Source: an uncultured Bacteroidales bacterium
GTDB lineage: Bacteria > Bacteroidota > Bacteroidia > Bacteroidales > P3
Direction of reading: 5' to 3'
Assembly (NCBI GenBank): GCA_900319865.1
Contig: ONQD01000005.1
Location: forward strand, 124,001-188,000
Length of the DNA: 64,000 bases
The notes beneath the pieces are model-generated. The model saw only the letters and a program-made list of their open reading frames with translations. It did not search any database and had not been told where the DNA came from. Positions 8,868 through 17,932 of the stretch are shown in pieces. A program made the translations under genes and the position numbers. Every line of letters begins with the position of its first letter. The first letter of the stretch is position 1.

Positions 8868-9260
8868 GTTATACGTTTTGCGTTGATATGTTGATATAAT
8901 CCATGTATTGAATAGTGTCCACTGGTTTACAATCAATTGCTACCCAATGGGCATTCCTATTGTCATTGCAAATATACGAAAAAAATCTATATCGGCAAGA
9001 TTTTCATGCATTCGGTTTTTGCTGCCGCTGTGCTTAATTGTTGTGGTCGCCTTTCATCCGTTTAAAAAGTATAGGCGTCCTTTAGCTACCCTGTGTTATT
9101 GCCGCCTTCGTGATTATTGTCAATTCTTTGCATGGCATATTCGTAAAAAGTGTCACTTTTTCAAAAATAAGCGCTGAAAAAATGTCATTATTCTCGGTTA
9201 AACATCGTAAAAAGTGTAATTTTTAATATTTGGATAATTGAGAAAGGGCGAGAATGATTA
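8868..9260. other. Intergenic region with S46 promoter and repeat/palindrome
   Basis: No gene is supported here. A minus-strand -7 box (TATATTTG, 8969-8976) can serve the S46 gene. The 13-mer TCGTAAAAAGTGT occurs at 9141-9153 and 9205-9217. The first copy is part of a palindrome AAAAAGTG-T-CACTTTTT (9145-9161), which may terminate transcripts from the DUF262 gene. Confidence 0.55.
8969..8976 (-). promoter_or_regulatory. -7 box of S46 peptidase gene
   Basis: TATATTTG on the minus strand, about 100 nt upstream of the ATG at 8867. A -33 TTTG is not clear. Confidence 0.45.
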
Positions 9261-10979
9261 TTACAATTCCCAGTTGTCTTTAAATACCTTTAATAGACTT
9301 TCTTGACGACTCTTCACGACTTCCTCTGTCCAAACAGGGATTGATAGAACTTGTGAGGTCAGATTATATGATGTTGTTCCTGTTCGGGGGTTCTGGAAAT
9401 ACTCTTTCTTCTTTTTGTCAAAATCATAGTTTTGAGCGGTAGAATTAATTCTTCTTGTTAGCGGCACAAGGTTTGCAATCTTATGTAGCCAATAACCTCT
9501 TTTTTCCTCATCTGGCCATAAATTATCCCATTCGGATTGTTTCTTCACGGTTTGGGGAAGAACATGTTCAATAGTAAAGACTTTTTCATCATACGACGCA
9601 GCACCATCTGAAACAAAGGAGTCAAGCCGCTGAATGATATAGTTTCTATATCTGGATGTCATATGGTATATATCACCATCGAGTATTTGGGCAAACGCTT
9701 TCTTTTCTTCATCGGTCAACTCAACGGTGAGTAAGGGTGATGTTATACTATGGCTTTTTCTATCCTCTATTTCGTTAAGTATCTGACAATAACGACTGAT
9801 GCGCTTGTTTACGTCCTGGCCAGTAACCATCAAACAAACCGCCAGTCGCTCCATTTTTTTGAGGAACCACAACATGTAGTCTGAATCATTGCAATAATCA
9901 ACCATAAATCTCAAAGTTGCAGGAATCCAGTCATAATTAAATCCTTTGTTCAACCACCCTAGAGTGTCATTTATTTTCTTCCTTTTTGATGTATCGGAAG
10001 TTGCTGTGTAGTCACATCTTCGTATGGTGTTATATGCTTTGCAGTAAGGTGTCAATACGCTATCGATAAAATCTTCAGATTTGTATATTTTTGATTTGAC
10101 TGTTTTCTTGAAATTCGAGACAAGTTCCTCGCGAAGTTTTTCTTTCGCATAAATCATTCTAATATGGACGAACAACTCGTTAAATCCTTGTCGTGTTAAA
10201 TCATTCTCCATATCTTCCCACTTCTGGGTATATGCGTTTTGTAGGTTGGTAGGTATTTCTCCTATAATGTCCGCCTTAAAAATATCTATTGGCAATAAGT
10301 CCAAGCCACGACTATTCATCACTGAGAACACTCTAAATGCAGAAGTTTGGCTTGGTGTCATAACTGAGATTAAATAGCATCGAGTTAAAATAAACCCAAC
10401 GAAACACTCAAAATCATCACTTTCAGGGATAAAGCTCTCCAATATTTTCTTTTTGAACACCTCGCAGTTAACTCTGATATGATATTTCGCTTCCGTATCG
10501 AATATGTTATTATCATCAAGATTGAGTAACAACAAGTCATCCACTCTTATATCTTGTATGTATTGTTTAAAAAACGGCTGGTCTTTAGACCTAAGAAATA
10601 GTCTTGGTTGGGGTTTAAGTCCGATGAATTTTTTCCCAGGTTCTGATATTTTTTCTTCGATTTCAGCCCTTGTCTTTACATCACTGATTAAAGAAGCAAT
10701 GACAGACAAGAGAATTGTTAAAGATGTCAAGCGTTGTTGTCCATCAATGACTTCTGAATAGGGCTTGTTCTCGTCGTCTTCTTTGATTAAGACTATACTT
10801 CCCAGAAAATAATTGTCATCTTTGGATTGATTTTTGAAGAAATCAAGCAGGTCATCAAACAAGGTTTCCGCCTGCTCCTTTTCCCAAGCGTAAGGGCGTT
10901 GGTAGCTTGGAATGTGATACTCAAATTTTGAAGTAAAAATGTCACTTATTGGATATTCCTTACCGGTTATCTTGCTCAT
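9261..10979 (-). CDS. DUF262/DUF1524 protein (GmrSD-like type IV restriction nuclease)
   Basis: 572 residues. The N-terminal DUF262 (GmrS-like) domain shows IPSYQRPYAW (residues 23-32) and the ParB/Srx-like signature DGQQRLTS (79-86), associated with nucleotide hydrolysis. The C-terminal DUF1524 (GmrD-like) domain shows the His-Me finger EHVLPQ (about 468-473) followed by IANLVPLTRRIN, whose Asn completes the HNH-like site. Single-chain DUF262-DUF1524 proteins include GmrSD and relatives such as BrxU and SspE, which restrict phage with modified DNA. A defence role is inferred from this family and from the nearby type III system. It has its own promoter (TATATTTG, 11057-11064) and no methyltransferase partner. 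Confidence 0.9.
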   Translation of the reverse strand: MSKITGKEYPISDIFTSKFEYHIPSYQRPYAWEKEQAETLFDDLLDFFKNQSKDDNYFLGSIVLIKEDDENKPYSEVIDGQQRLTSLTILLSVIASLISDVKTRAEIEEKISEPGKKFIGLKPQPRLFLRSKDQPFFKQYIQDIRVDDLLLLNLDDNNIFDTEAKYHIRVNCEVFKKKILESFIPESDDFECFVGFILTRCYLISVMTPSQTSAFRVFSVMNSRGLDLLPIDIFKADIIGEIPTNLQNAYTQKWEDMENDLTRQGFNELFVHIRMIYAKEKLREELVSNFKKTVKSKIYKSEDFIDSVLTPYCKAYNTIRRCDYTATSDTSKRKKINDTLGWLNKGFNYDWIPATLRFMVDYCNDSDYMLWFLKKMERLAVCLMVTGQDVNKRISRYCQILNEIEDRKSHSITSPLLTVELTDEEKKAFAQILDGDIYHMTSRYRNYIIQRLDSFVSDGAASYDEKVFTIEHVLPQTVKKQSEWDNLWPDEEKRGYWLHKIANLVPLTRRINSTAQNYDFDKKKKEYFQNPRTGTTSYNLTSQVLSIPVWTEEVVKSRQESLLKVFKDNWEL

Positions 10980-11056
10980 ATTTGATATATTTGATTCAAA
11001 AAGTAATGATATTCTCTTTGTTTTATGCCATATATTATTGTTTTAGTTTCACACTG

Positions 11057-11064
11057 CAAATATA
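11057..11064 (-). promoter_or_regulatory. -7 box of DUF262 gene
   Basis: TATATTTG on the minus strand between the DUF3791 stop (11070) and the DUF262 start (10979). A TTG lies at the expected -33 distance (19 nt). The DUF262 gene can thus be transcribed independently of the upstream trio. Confidence 0.55.
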
Positions 11065-11069
11065 TGCTT

Positions 11070-11282
11070 TTATTTTTGATTTGCAATTTCCGTAATGAGC
11101 AGGGCATAAACATACGCGGTGCTCTGGAAATAGAGTCCGGTGTTAAGGTTAGTAAGTTTGTTATAGGTATTGGAAGTATAGACACAACGCAGGGCATCGT
11201 CCAGACTCATGCCTTGCTCCTCCCGAAGCAGTCTGACCATGTCCTTGGTCAGTTCTTCTATCATATAACTTTCACGAGTCAT
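11070..11282 (-). CDS. DUF3791 protein, third gene of coupled trio
   Basis: 70 residues, alpha-helical, of the DUF3791 type (compare ELTKDMVRLLREEQGMSLDDALRCV). The ATG overlaps the TGA of the DUF3990 gene (ATGA, 11279-11282), indicating translational coupling. DUF3791 genes commonly sit next to DUF3990 genes in Bacteroidota and Firmicutes; a role as antitoxin or chaperone for the DUF3990 enzyme is inferred. It resembles the first gene of the trio in length and helical pattern, but the two sequences are clearly diverged, so they are not a recent duplication. Confidence 0.82.
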   Translation of the reverse strand: MTRESYMIEELTKDMVRLLREEQGMSLDDALRCVYTSNTYNKLTNLNTGLYFQSTAYVYALLITEIANQK

Positions 11283-11758
11283 AATACAGTGAGGTATTTG
11301 AGGGCCTTCTCTGTGCTGAAGAAATATTGTATGCTTGACTCTTTCATGTATTTCAGTTCTTCAAGCAGCTGCTCTTTGGTAATTATACCACCTATGAATC
11401 GACGTATTTGATAGCCCACGGCATCGTTGGCAACAGGACCGACAACAATGTCGTAAGGATGAGCTTGGATATGGCTCCTGTTTTGTCGATTCATCAGCAC
11501 AAAGTCTGCCCAATCTGAAGTGTAACTTTCAAAAACCTTTACATTCAAATCCCCATTTGATAAAGCCAACTCGTCAAATCGGTATCTTGTAACGGTAGGT
11601 ACACCCGTATTTTCCATTTCCGTCTTGCGTTGGGCCTGACGAAGGGCATGCTGTTCATAAGGAGTGAGATAAAACCCGCAGCCGAAGTCTTTACCAACAT
11701 TTGACATTTCGAGGTCAATCTCAGCGACACTGACATTTGAGCCATGGTATAGTATCAT
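11279..11758 (-). CDS. DUF3990 protein, putative ADP-ribosyltransferase-fold toxin
   Basis: 159 residues. The start LYHGSN (residues 3-8) followed by KDFGCGFYLT (23-32) fits the first two blocks of the ART-like fold in DUF3990 proteins: a His in the first strand, and a Gly/Phe-Tyr element on the second. A further conserved-looking block is ADFVLMNR (about 86-93). The gene is bracketed by two DUF3791 genes with 4-bp ATGA overlaps on both sides, a spacing typical of toxin-antitoxin operons. ADP-ribosyltransferase activity is inferred from fold-level resemblance; the target (nucleic acid, NAD+ or protein) is unknown. Confidence 0.82.
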   Translation of the reverse strand: MILYHGSNVSVAEIDLEMSNVGKDFGCGFYLTPYEQHALRQAQRKTEMENTGVPTVTRYRFDELALSNGDLNVKVFESYTSDWADFVLMNRQNRSHIQAHPYDIVVGPVANDAVGYQIRRFIGGIITKEQLLEELKYMKESSIQYFFSTEKALKYLTVL

Positions 11759-11979
11759 ATCAATGCCCCTCCTCTGTTATGGCAGAATTCAGCCACATCT
11801 TGTACTACGTCGTCGAAAGAAAAGGTGTGCTCCACATCATAGTTGCGCAACAGGAAATCGATGCCTTTGTTTCTGTCAAGGTATTGGTATGCCTGAGATG
11901 TGGTAAGATTGAAACGCTCGGCAAAGTCGCTGATGATTGCAACAATGTAGTCCAAAATGTTGTTCTCTTCGTTTGACAT
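11755..11979 (-). CDS. DUF3791 protein, first gene of coupled trio
   Basis: 74 residues, predicted helical (NILDYIVAIISDFAERFNLTTSQAYQYL), DUF3791 type. Its TGA overlaps the ATG of the DUF3990 gene (11755-11758). It is the promoter-proximal gene; the Bacteroidota promoter at 12024-12056 is about 45 nt upstream. An antitoxin-first order is common in toxin-antitoxin operons, so this is the likelier antitoxin. No DNA-binding domain is evident, so autoregulation is not obvious. Confidence 0.82.
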   Translation of the reverse strand: MSNEENNILDYIVAIISDFAERFNLTTSQAYQYLDRNKGIDFLLRNYDVEHTFSFDDVVQDVAEFCHNRGGALI

Positions 11980-12023
11980 AGTATGCGGTGTTTCTGTTAT
12001 AGGTCTGTCTTTAATTCACAATG

Positions 12024-12056
12024 CAAAAGTACAAAAAATATTTGAATTGAATCAAA
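12024..12056 (-). promoter_or_regulatory. Promoter of DUF3791-DUF3990-DUF3791 operon
   Basis: On the minus strand TTTG (12053-12056) and TACTTTTG (12024-12031) are separated by 21 nt, a good -33/-7 pair. Confidence 0.65.
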
Positions 12057-12220
12057 AAGAAAAGCGAATGCACTTCAATCTGTCTTTATAGGTCGGTATA
12101 GGTTTTCCTTTCAATTCTCTCCATACTGAATACTTTTTGCAATAATACGAAGTGTTTTCAATATAAAGAGAAGATGTCTTGGGAAATGCGACCTAAGGAC
12201 TATGTATTGGCTGCTATCTC

Positions 12221-14179
12221 TTATTTCAACTCTTTCAGTGCTTCGGCGGCGGACTTTAGCAGCGGTTGTGTCGACACTTCGCTGCCCACAGCGTGGCGCA
12301 TCCAGTTCTGCGGCGTGAGTCGGCCTGCGGGGTATATCCGCATTATCTCGTCGGCCACCACTTTACCCCGCAGCTGTTGCTCCAGCTGGAACTGGATGAT
12401 ATGGCCGTAGGGGTAGTTGGGCAGGTAGAGGGGCGAGTCTATCATGTGGCTGTATATAGCCAGTATCGGCGAATCCTTTTCGCCCAAGAGCCATTGCCAC
12501 GAGTGCATGTCCACAAGCGACACTCCCATAATCTCATAGCAGCCCCAGAATATGTCCAATGTCTCCATCGCTTCACGGTCTGGGTCGGCGTTGTGGTAGC
12601 CCAGCAACTCCAGGTCGCGGCTCTGGAACACAAATGCCAATGCCTCAGTAAATGCCGTGTTGGGCACCCCCTTCATTATGTAGTTGTCCACATCGTGCAG
12701 GGTGATGGTCTGTTCCACATTGTGCCCGAATTCGTGCACCGCTATGTTGTATCCCTTGTAGTCCATCCCCTTTTCTCCGATTCGGGTGCGCAAACGGGCG
12801 TTGTCGCTGCGCATGTTGCTTTCCCATGCGTGTCCCGCTCCGCGCGAGGGGTCAACGGTAACGTGGCGGCATATAAAATCGGCCTTCTCCTTGCTGAACC
12901 CCAGCTGATGCAGTATCGAAGGCATCCCCACGCGGGCAAAGGCCTCCTTGTCGGGGTAGAGTCGCTGTGTCTTCGCTGTCAGTTCGTCCTCGCTCAAGGT
13001 GCTGCGGCTCTTGAACCCGTCATACCAGATGTCAAACGGCTCCAGTTTCCGCCCCACCCGTTGTTCTATCAGCTTGGCCACCTCTGCCACCACCGGCGAT
13101 TCGAGGAACGAGGTAAAGAGTTGTTCAATCTCCTCATAACTCACCTCCATGTCTTGGTTGAAGGCACGTGCTATGGCGGTAGGGTACATGGGGTTGTATC
13201 GGTCCACCTGCTGCATGGCGTGGAAGTTGTCAAGGAAGTACTGGTAGCGCACATCGGGCTCCGATGCCAACGCTACGCTGGCGCCATCCTTGTCGGTTAC
13301 AGCGTTGCTGTATGGGTTCCATTCGTAGTCAGGACAGTTGATAACCTTTTGCGGGATGCTTTGGTCTATTATGCGGCGCATCACTTGGTATATCATGCGT
13401 TGTTTCGCCAAACCGCTGTCGCCTTCATTATAGTGGGTCTTCAGCTCGTCGCGCAGTCCCCAGTGGGTTATCAGGGCCATATCGGGGAATAGGTGTTTAC
13501 CTTGGTCGTCCACCAGGTGTCCCATCATGATGTTGTAGTTCGATATGTAGTTGTCGGCCGCAGCCAGCTGGTTGGCCAGCTGTTGGTTGCATTCTGCGGG
13601 CACGCGCGATGTGAAGAGGTCGCCCAGTCGGGCGTATGCCCACTGCTTTCGGCTCCAGTTCTTTCCCAGTTCGTTTTTCTCGTCCAGCGTGTAGAAAGGG
13701 AAATTCAACACCACCGCAAAGGCTATTTTCTGTTCAAACATGTCGTCGTCGAAATGGGCGTATGGGTCGTATCCCCCAAACATCTCGTCCAGTGCTGTCG
13801 GTTCCGGTCCCGTTACGTGCAGTGGCATTTTCAGGTCGACACTCATTTTGTTGAAACAGCCCCACAAACTCTCCAGATTGGCCTGCAGTTGGTCGGCCAT
13901 CCGTTGCAGTGCCGTGCTGTCGTCCACAAAATGGTTCAGGCAAAATTCTTTAAAATCGTCGGCACTCCCGTCCTTCGATGTCCACAGCGATGCTGTTTGT
14001 GGCACACTGCGCTGCGCCCTCTCCAGGCAGCCGTCGCCAAACTTCTGGTGCAGTGCCTCTATTGTGGCACTTATGGTTTTATCGTCTATATTGCTCATTG
14101 CAGTTGTGTTCTCCTTGTTCTTGCATGCGGTTGTGCAAACCAGCAATGCAGCCAAAACTATAGGTATTATGCGCTTCAT
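12221..14179 (-). CDS. HExxH zinc metallopeptidase lipoprotein (M3-like gluzincin)
   Basis: 652 residues from the ATG at 14179, which starts a lipoprotein signal (MKRIIPIVLAALLVCTTAC, Cys ~19). Upstream in-frame codons lie within the promoter region and are unlikely to be translated. The zinc site is HEFGH (about residues 481-485), with a probable third ligand Glu in FTEALAF, 26 residues after the second His. That spacing is like M3-type gluzincins and unlike the HExxxGH of dipeptidyl-peptidase III. It probably acts in the periplasm or at the cell surface on peptides, alongside the S46 enzyme; substrates are not predictable. It is monocistronic, with its own promoter at 14202-14234. Confidence 0.82.
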   Translation of the reverse strand: MKRIIPIVLAALLVCTTACKNKENTTAMSNIDDKTISATIEALHQKFGDGCLERAQRSVPQTASLWTSKDGSADDFKEFCLNHFVDDSTALQRMADQLQANLESLWGCFNKMSVDLKMPLHVTGPEPTALDEMFGGYDPYAHFDDDMFEQKIAFAVVLNFPFYTLDEKNELGKNWSRKQWAYARLGDLFTSRVPAECNQQLANQLAAADNYISNYNIMMGHLVDDQGKHLFPDMALITHWGLRDELKTHYNEGDSGLAKQRMIYQVMRRIIDQSIPQKVINCPDYEWNPYSNAVTDKDGASVALASEPDVRYQYFLDNFHAMQQVDRYNPMYPTAIARAFNQDMEVSYEEIEQLFTSFLESPVVAEVAKLIEQRVGRKLEPFDIWYDGFKSRSTLSEDELTAKTQRLYPDKEAFARVGMPSILHQLGFSKEKADFICRHVTVDPSRGAGHAWESNMRSDNARLRTRIGEKGMDYKGYNIAVHEFGHNVEQTITLHDVDNYIMKGVPNTAFTEALAFVFQSRDLELLGYHNADPDREAMETLDIFWGCYEIMGVSLVDMHSWQWLLGEKDSPILAIYSHMIDSPLYLPNYPYGHIIQFQLEQQLRGKVVADEIMRIYPAGRLTPQNWMRHAVGSEVSTQPLLKSAAEALKELK

Positions 14180-14201
14180 GTAATTTTGTGTTTTAAAAAT
14201 G

Positions 14202-14234
14202 CAAAGATACAAATATTTTTTGTATTTTTGCAAA
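14202..14234 (-). promoter_or_regulatory. Promoter of metallopeptidase gene, interleaved with divergent promoter
   Basis: On the minus strand TTTG (14231-14234) and TATCTTTG (14202-14209) are spaced by 21 nt. The plus-strand box TATTTTTG (14223-14230) lies between them, so the two divergent promoters overlap and may exclude each other. Confidence 0.7.
14223..14230 (+). promoter_or_regulatory. -7 box of vWA-like gene
   Basis: TATTTTTG, 108 nt upstream of the GTG start at 14338, followed by GCAAAT. The -33 element is not clear. Confidence 0.45.
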
Positions 14235-14337
14235 TTATTTCGGCAACGGGCCTTTCCTGTTGTTTTTTACATACTTTGGCAAAGGCTCTCAACCCGCACT
14301 TTAACAGCAATACACAGAACCCCAAACTGTCCGCATA

Positions 14338-16386
14338 GTGAAACTCTTGTTCGAATATCCTGTCTATTTCCTCCTGCTCTGCCTGTTGGCGGGTGCAGTG
14401 TTCAGCGTAGCCCTTTATTTCTTTCCCCGCCGCAATTCTTCTCTCCCTTCCTCTGTCAGGATTATTCTTGCCCTGTTGCGGTTTTTGGCCGTCTCGCTAC
14501 TGGCTTTTCTGCTCCTTTCGCCTTTGGTGCGGCGCAATGTCAACACCCGTGAGAAACCCATAGTGGTCATTGCCCAGGATGCAAGCCAGTCGGTCGACTT
14601 GTCCACCCCTCTGTTCAACCGGTCCACCCTCCGCAGTCTGCAGTCAGATTACGATGTGGTGCTCGACACCTTCGGCGGTGCCACCACCGACATCTCTTCC
14701 GCGCTCTCTTCCATTGCCGACCGCTACATGGGCCGCAACCTCGGCGCCGTGGTGTTGGCCAGCGACGGCATTTACAATCAAGGCATCAACCCCTCTCTCA
14801 CCGCCTCCTCGTTCACTGTGCCTGTCTATACTGTTGCCCTTGGCGACACCACCACCCGCTGCGATGCCGCCATTGCCCACGTACGCTACAACCGCATTGC
14901 CTATCTCGGCAATCAGTTCCCCCTCGAGGTCACCCTCCGCGCTGTACGTCTCAAAGGCTCCCGCGCCACCCTCACTGTCACCCACAACGGCGCTACCCTC
15001 GTCAGTCAGTCTGTCTCCTACTCCGACGACCCCTTCTCCATCACCCTTCCGCTCTCGCTCACTGCCGACCGCCCCGGCCTCCAGTCCTACACCATCACCC
15101 TCTCTCCGCTCGACGACGAGACCACCCAGGCCAACAACCGCTGCACCATCGCCGTCGAAGTGCTCGACAGCCGCCAGAAAATTGCCATCCTCGCCGCTGT
15201 GCCCCATCCCGATGTCAGTGCCCTCCGCCAGTCCATTCAAAACAATCAGAACTTCGAGGTGGAGGTGTTTGTGGGTCCCCAGCTCCAAACTTTCGACCCC
15301 CGCAAAGGCAACTACAGTTTGCTCATCCTCCACAACCTGCCCCATGCCACAGTCCCTGTCCCCGGCCTCCCCAGTCCCCGCTCCGCCGACCGCTCCGCCA
15401 CCTCCCTTTTCAACAATACGCCTGCCATTTTCATCCTCGGCTCTCAAACCGACCTCGCCCGCTTCAACGCTCTCCATAGCGGCTTGGAGGTTATAGCCAA
15501 AACGCAAAAAACCGACCAGGTCACCGCTATCCGCAACAATGCCTTCGGCCTCTTCTCGCTCGACGACGACATCGCCGCCCGCATCGAGCAGTTGCCCCCT
15601 CTTCTCTCGCCTTTCGGCAACTACCGCCCCTCCGGCAATATGCAGTCGCTCTTCTACGCCCGCATCGGCACCTTTGCCAGCGACCGTCCCCTCATCGCCT
15701 TCTGCCAGCAGGGTCCTGTGCGCCGTGCCTTTGTGGCAGGCGAAGGCCTTTGGCTCTGGCGTCTCCACGACTATCTGGCCACCGGCAGCCACAACGACTT
15801 CGACCGACTTGTTGAGAAAATGATTGTCTATGCCTCCATGCAGCACGGCAAAGACCGCTTCCGCGTGGTGGCCGAACGCATCTACCGCGACAACGAGCCC
15901 GTCACCCTCCAAGCCGAGCTCTACGACGACAACTACGAATTGGTCAACACCCCCCAGGTGCAGCTCACCCTCTCCACTCCCCAAGGCAACAAAACCTACG
16001 ACTTCAACCCCTCGGGTTCAAGCTATTCGCTCAGCCTTGGCAGTCTCACCCCGGGTCAGTACAGCTACACTGCCTCCACCACTTTCAACGGCACCCCCTA
16101 TACCGCCTCCGGCATCTTTGTGGTGGAACAGCTCAACCTCGAACAGCTCAACCTCACTGCCGACCACTCTCTGCTCAACACCATCGCCCGCACCACCGGT
16201 GCCGTCATGCTGCAGCCCGACCAATGCTCTTCTCTTCCCCAACTGCTCCAGCAGCGCGACGACCTCAAGTCGGTGGTCTATTCCCACACCCGCTATACCG
16301 AACTGCTCAACCTCCCGCTCATTTTCATCCTCTTGGTGTTGCTCCTCGCCGCCGAATGGGCCTTGCGCAAATATTTCCTCAATTGA
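14338..16386 (+). CDS. vWA-like membrane protein (BatA/aerotolerance-type)
   Basis: 682 residues; the start is GTG at 14338 directly after an in-frame-independent TAG. There are two N-terminal membrane segments (about 8-28 and 40-60), then a von Willebrand A-like segment with the MIDAS-type DASQSV (about 81-86) and VVLASDGIYNQG. A large periplasmic region of Ig-like strands follows, and a C-terminal membrane helix ends in EWALRKYFLN. The overall plan matches Bacteroidota vWA/BatA-like proteins thought to work in the envelope; the exact role is unknown. The flippase gene follows after 29 bp, so an operon is likely. Third-codon-position C is strikingly high, more than in neighbouring genes. Confidence 0.8.
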   Translation: MKLLFEYPVYFLLLCLLAGAVFSVALYFFPRRNSSLPSSVRIILALLRFLAVSLLAFLLLSPLVRRNVNTREKPIVVIAQDASQSVDLSTPLFNRSTLRSLQSDYDVVLDTFGGATTDISSALSSIADRYMGRNLGAVVLASDGIYNQGINPSLTASSFTVPVYTVALGDTTTRCDAAIAHVRYNRIAYLGNQFPLEVTLRAVRLKGSRATLTVTHNGATLVSQSVSYSDDPFSITLPLSLTADRPGLQSYTITLSPLDDETTQANNRCTIAVEVLDSRQKIAILAAVPHPDVSALRQSIQNNQNFEVEVFVGPQLQTFDPRKGNYSLLILHNLPHATVPVPGLPSPRSADRSATSLFNNTPAIFILGSQTDLARFNALHSGLEVIAKTQKTDQVTAIRNNAFGLFSLDDDIAARIEQLPPLLSPFGNYRPSGNMQSLFYARIGTFASDRPLIAFCQQGPVRRAFVAGEGLWLWRLHDYLATGSHNDFDRLVEKMIVYASMQHGKDRFRVVAERIYRDNEPVTLQAELYDDNYELVNTPQVQLTLSTPQGNKTYDFNPSGSSYSLSLGSLTPGQYSYTASTTFNGTPYTASGIFVVEQLNLEQLNLTADHSLLNTIARTTGAVMLQPDQCSSLPQLLQQRDDLKSVVYSHTRYTELLNLPLIFILLVLLLAAEWALRKYFLN

Positions 16387-16415
16387 TGTAATATCCCTGT
16401 CACCGCTTTTTTGTT

Positions 16416-17753
16416 ATGCGCCTACCCCTCCGCTCACGTTTCGTCAAAGACTCCGGCACCCTCCTTTCGGGCAGTGTCGTCGCCCAGGGCATAGCCTTTG
16501 CCGCCTACGTGGTGCTTTTGCGCTTCTTCACTCCCGCCGATTTCGGTCTCTGCAATGTCCTTTTCAGCTATCTCGAAGTTCTTATCATCCTCTCTACCTG
16601 CAAATACGAGCTTTCCATAGTGGTGGCTCCCAGCGACCGCGAGGCCGCCCATATTGCACGCCTCACCCTCCGCCTCAACACTCTGGTGTCCCTGCTCCTG
16701 CTCTTCCTTGCCCTGTTGGGGTTCGTCCTGCTGCATTCCGGTCTGTGGGCCAACAATCCCCTGTCCCGTTCGGGAGCCGACACGCTCCAGTCGCAGTTGC
16801 TCATATTCCTGCTTCCTTTGCTGGTTTTCTTCAATGGCACCATCCGTGTCTACAGTTCCCTGTGCAACCGCTATAAACGTTACAAGTCTGTGGCCTCCGG
16901 CGAGGTGGCCACCTCGGTGGGCACTGTGTTGTTCCGTTTCCTGTTTGGGCTGCTGGCACCCCTCATGCAGTTTCTCCACTCCTTCGGCCTCCCTCTGGGC
17001 ACCCTGCTGGGCAAGATGGTGGGCCACTATTGCTACCGCCGTGCCGCCGCCGGCTATCTCCAGTCCGCACCACCCGCCAAGTTCTTCCCGCTCTCCCATT
17101 CCGACCGCAGCCTGTTGGCCCAAAACCGCAATTTCCCCCTTTATGTCATGCCCAAGGAGTTTGTAAGCAGCTTCTCGGCCAATCTGCCTTTTATGTGGCT
17201 GGGTCTCTATTTCGATAAACCCATCATCGGCCTCTTTTCTCTGGCCATCACCTTCACCATGCGTCCCGCCAACATTCTGTCTACCACCTTCGAGAAAGTG
17301 TTCTATGCCGAGGCCGCCCAAGCCGTAGCCCGTCGCCAGCGTCTGGGCAGCGACATAGGCCGTTTTGTTGTCCTTCTGGGTTCCGCGGCCATTGTTGTTT
17401 CCGCACTCCTGTTCTTCTTTGCCGAGCCGCTTTTCACCTTCCTTTTCGGTTCGCAGTGGGTAGGCACCGGCTACTATGTGAGGTGCATCCTGCCGTGGGT
17501 TGCGGTGCTGGTGGTTACCAACTCGCTTACCTTTGTGGCCAATATCTTCGGCACCCAGCGTGTCGACTTCATCCTGCAGTTGGTGCAGCTGGTGCTCCGT
17601 GTAGTCGCCCTGTGGATTGGTCTGTCCCGCTCCGACTTCCGTTTGGCTGTTTTGCTGTTCTGCATGGCCAGCGCTGCGGTGCAGGTGGTGCAGTTATGCT
17701 GGTATCTCTACCAAACCCACCGCTACAACCGCCGCCTCAACCCCATTCCTTAG
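16416..17753 (+). CDS. Polysaccharide flippase (MOP superfamily, Wzx-like)
   Basis: 445 residues with about 12 hydrophobic segments and the typical start of polysaccharide-transport proteins (KDSGTLLSGSVVAQGIAFAAYVVLLRFF, then PADFGLCNVLFSYLEV). Such proteins flip lipid-linked glycans across the inner membrane. No glycosyltransferases are nearby, which is unusual for a dedicated O-antigen or capsule locus. It may be cotranscribed with the vWA-like gene. A second flippase is encoded at 44201-45697. Confidence 0.88.
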   Translation: MRLPLRSRFVKDSGTLLSGSVVAQGIAFAAYVVLLRFFTPADFGLCNVLFSYLEVLIILSTCKYELSIVVAPSDREAAHIARLTLRLNTLVSLLLLFLALLGFVLLHSGLWANNPLSRSGADTLQSQLLIFLLPLLVFFNGTIRVYSSLCNRYKRYKSVASGEVATSVGTVLFRFLFGLLAPLMQFLHSFGLPLGTLLGKMVGHYCYRRAAAGYLQSAPPAKFFPLSHSDRSLLAQNRNFPLYVMPKEFVSSFSANLPFMWLGLYFDKPIIGLFSLAITFTMRPANILSTTFEKVFYAEAAQAVARRQRLGSDIGRFVVLLGSAAIVVSALLFFFAEPLFTFLFGSQWVGTGYYVRCILPWVAVLVVTNSLTFVANIFGTQRVDFILQLVQLVLRVVALWIGLSRSDFRLAVLLFCMASAAVQVVQLCWYLYQTHRYNRRLNPIP

Positions 17754-17932
17754 TCCCTTCCACTTCCTTCCGAATTCCGTCCCTTTCCCTTCTGAAAGAG
17801 GGGACTCGCGGTGGCGGTGCATCTGTCAATGATAGGAGTTTTTAGGGCACGAATGCATGGACGCTACAGTGCTATAGTTGTTATTGGCTATTGCGGTAAC
17901 AATGGAGTATACAAACGTCACGGCGGCAGCGT

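Noticed and set aside
12221..14179. Dipeptidyl-peptidase III (M49)
   Set aside because: The zinc motif is HEFGH (HExxH), while M49 needs HExxxGH; the ligand spacing fits M3-like enzymes better.
12266..14338. Long open frames on the plus strand opposite the metallopeptidase gene
   Set aside because: They are shadows of the high-GC-third-position gene on the minus strand; no domain, signal peptide or promoter supports them.
14644..15984. Long open frames antisense to, and in other frames of, the vWA-like gene
   Set aside because: Low-complexity Gly/Val/Glu- or Pro/Ser-rich products caused by strong codon bias; no family features.
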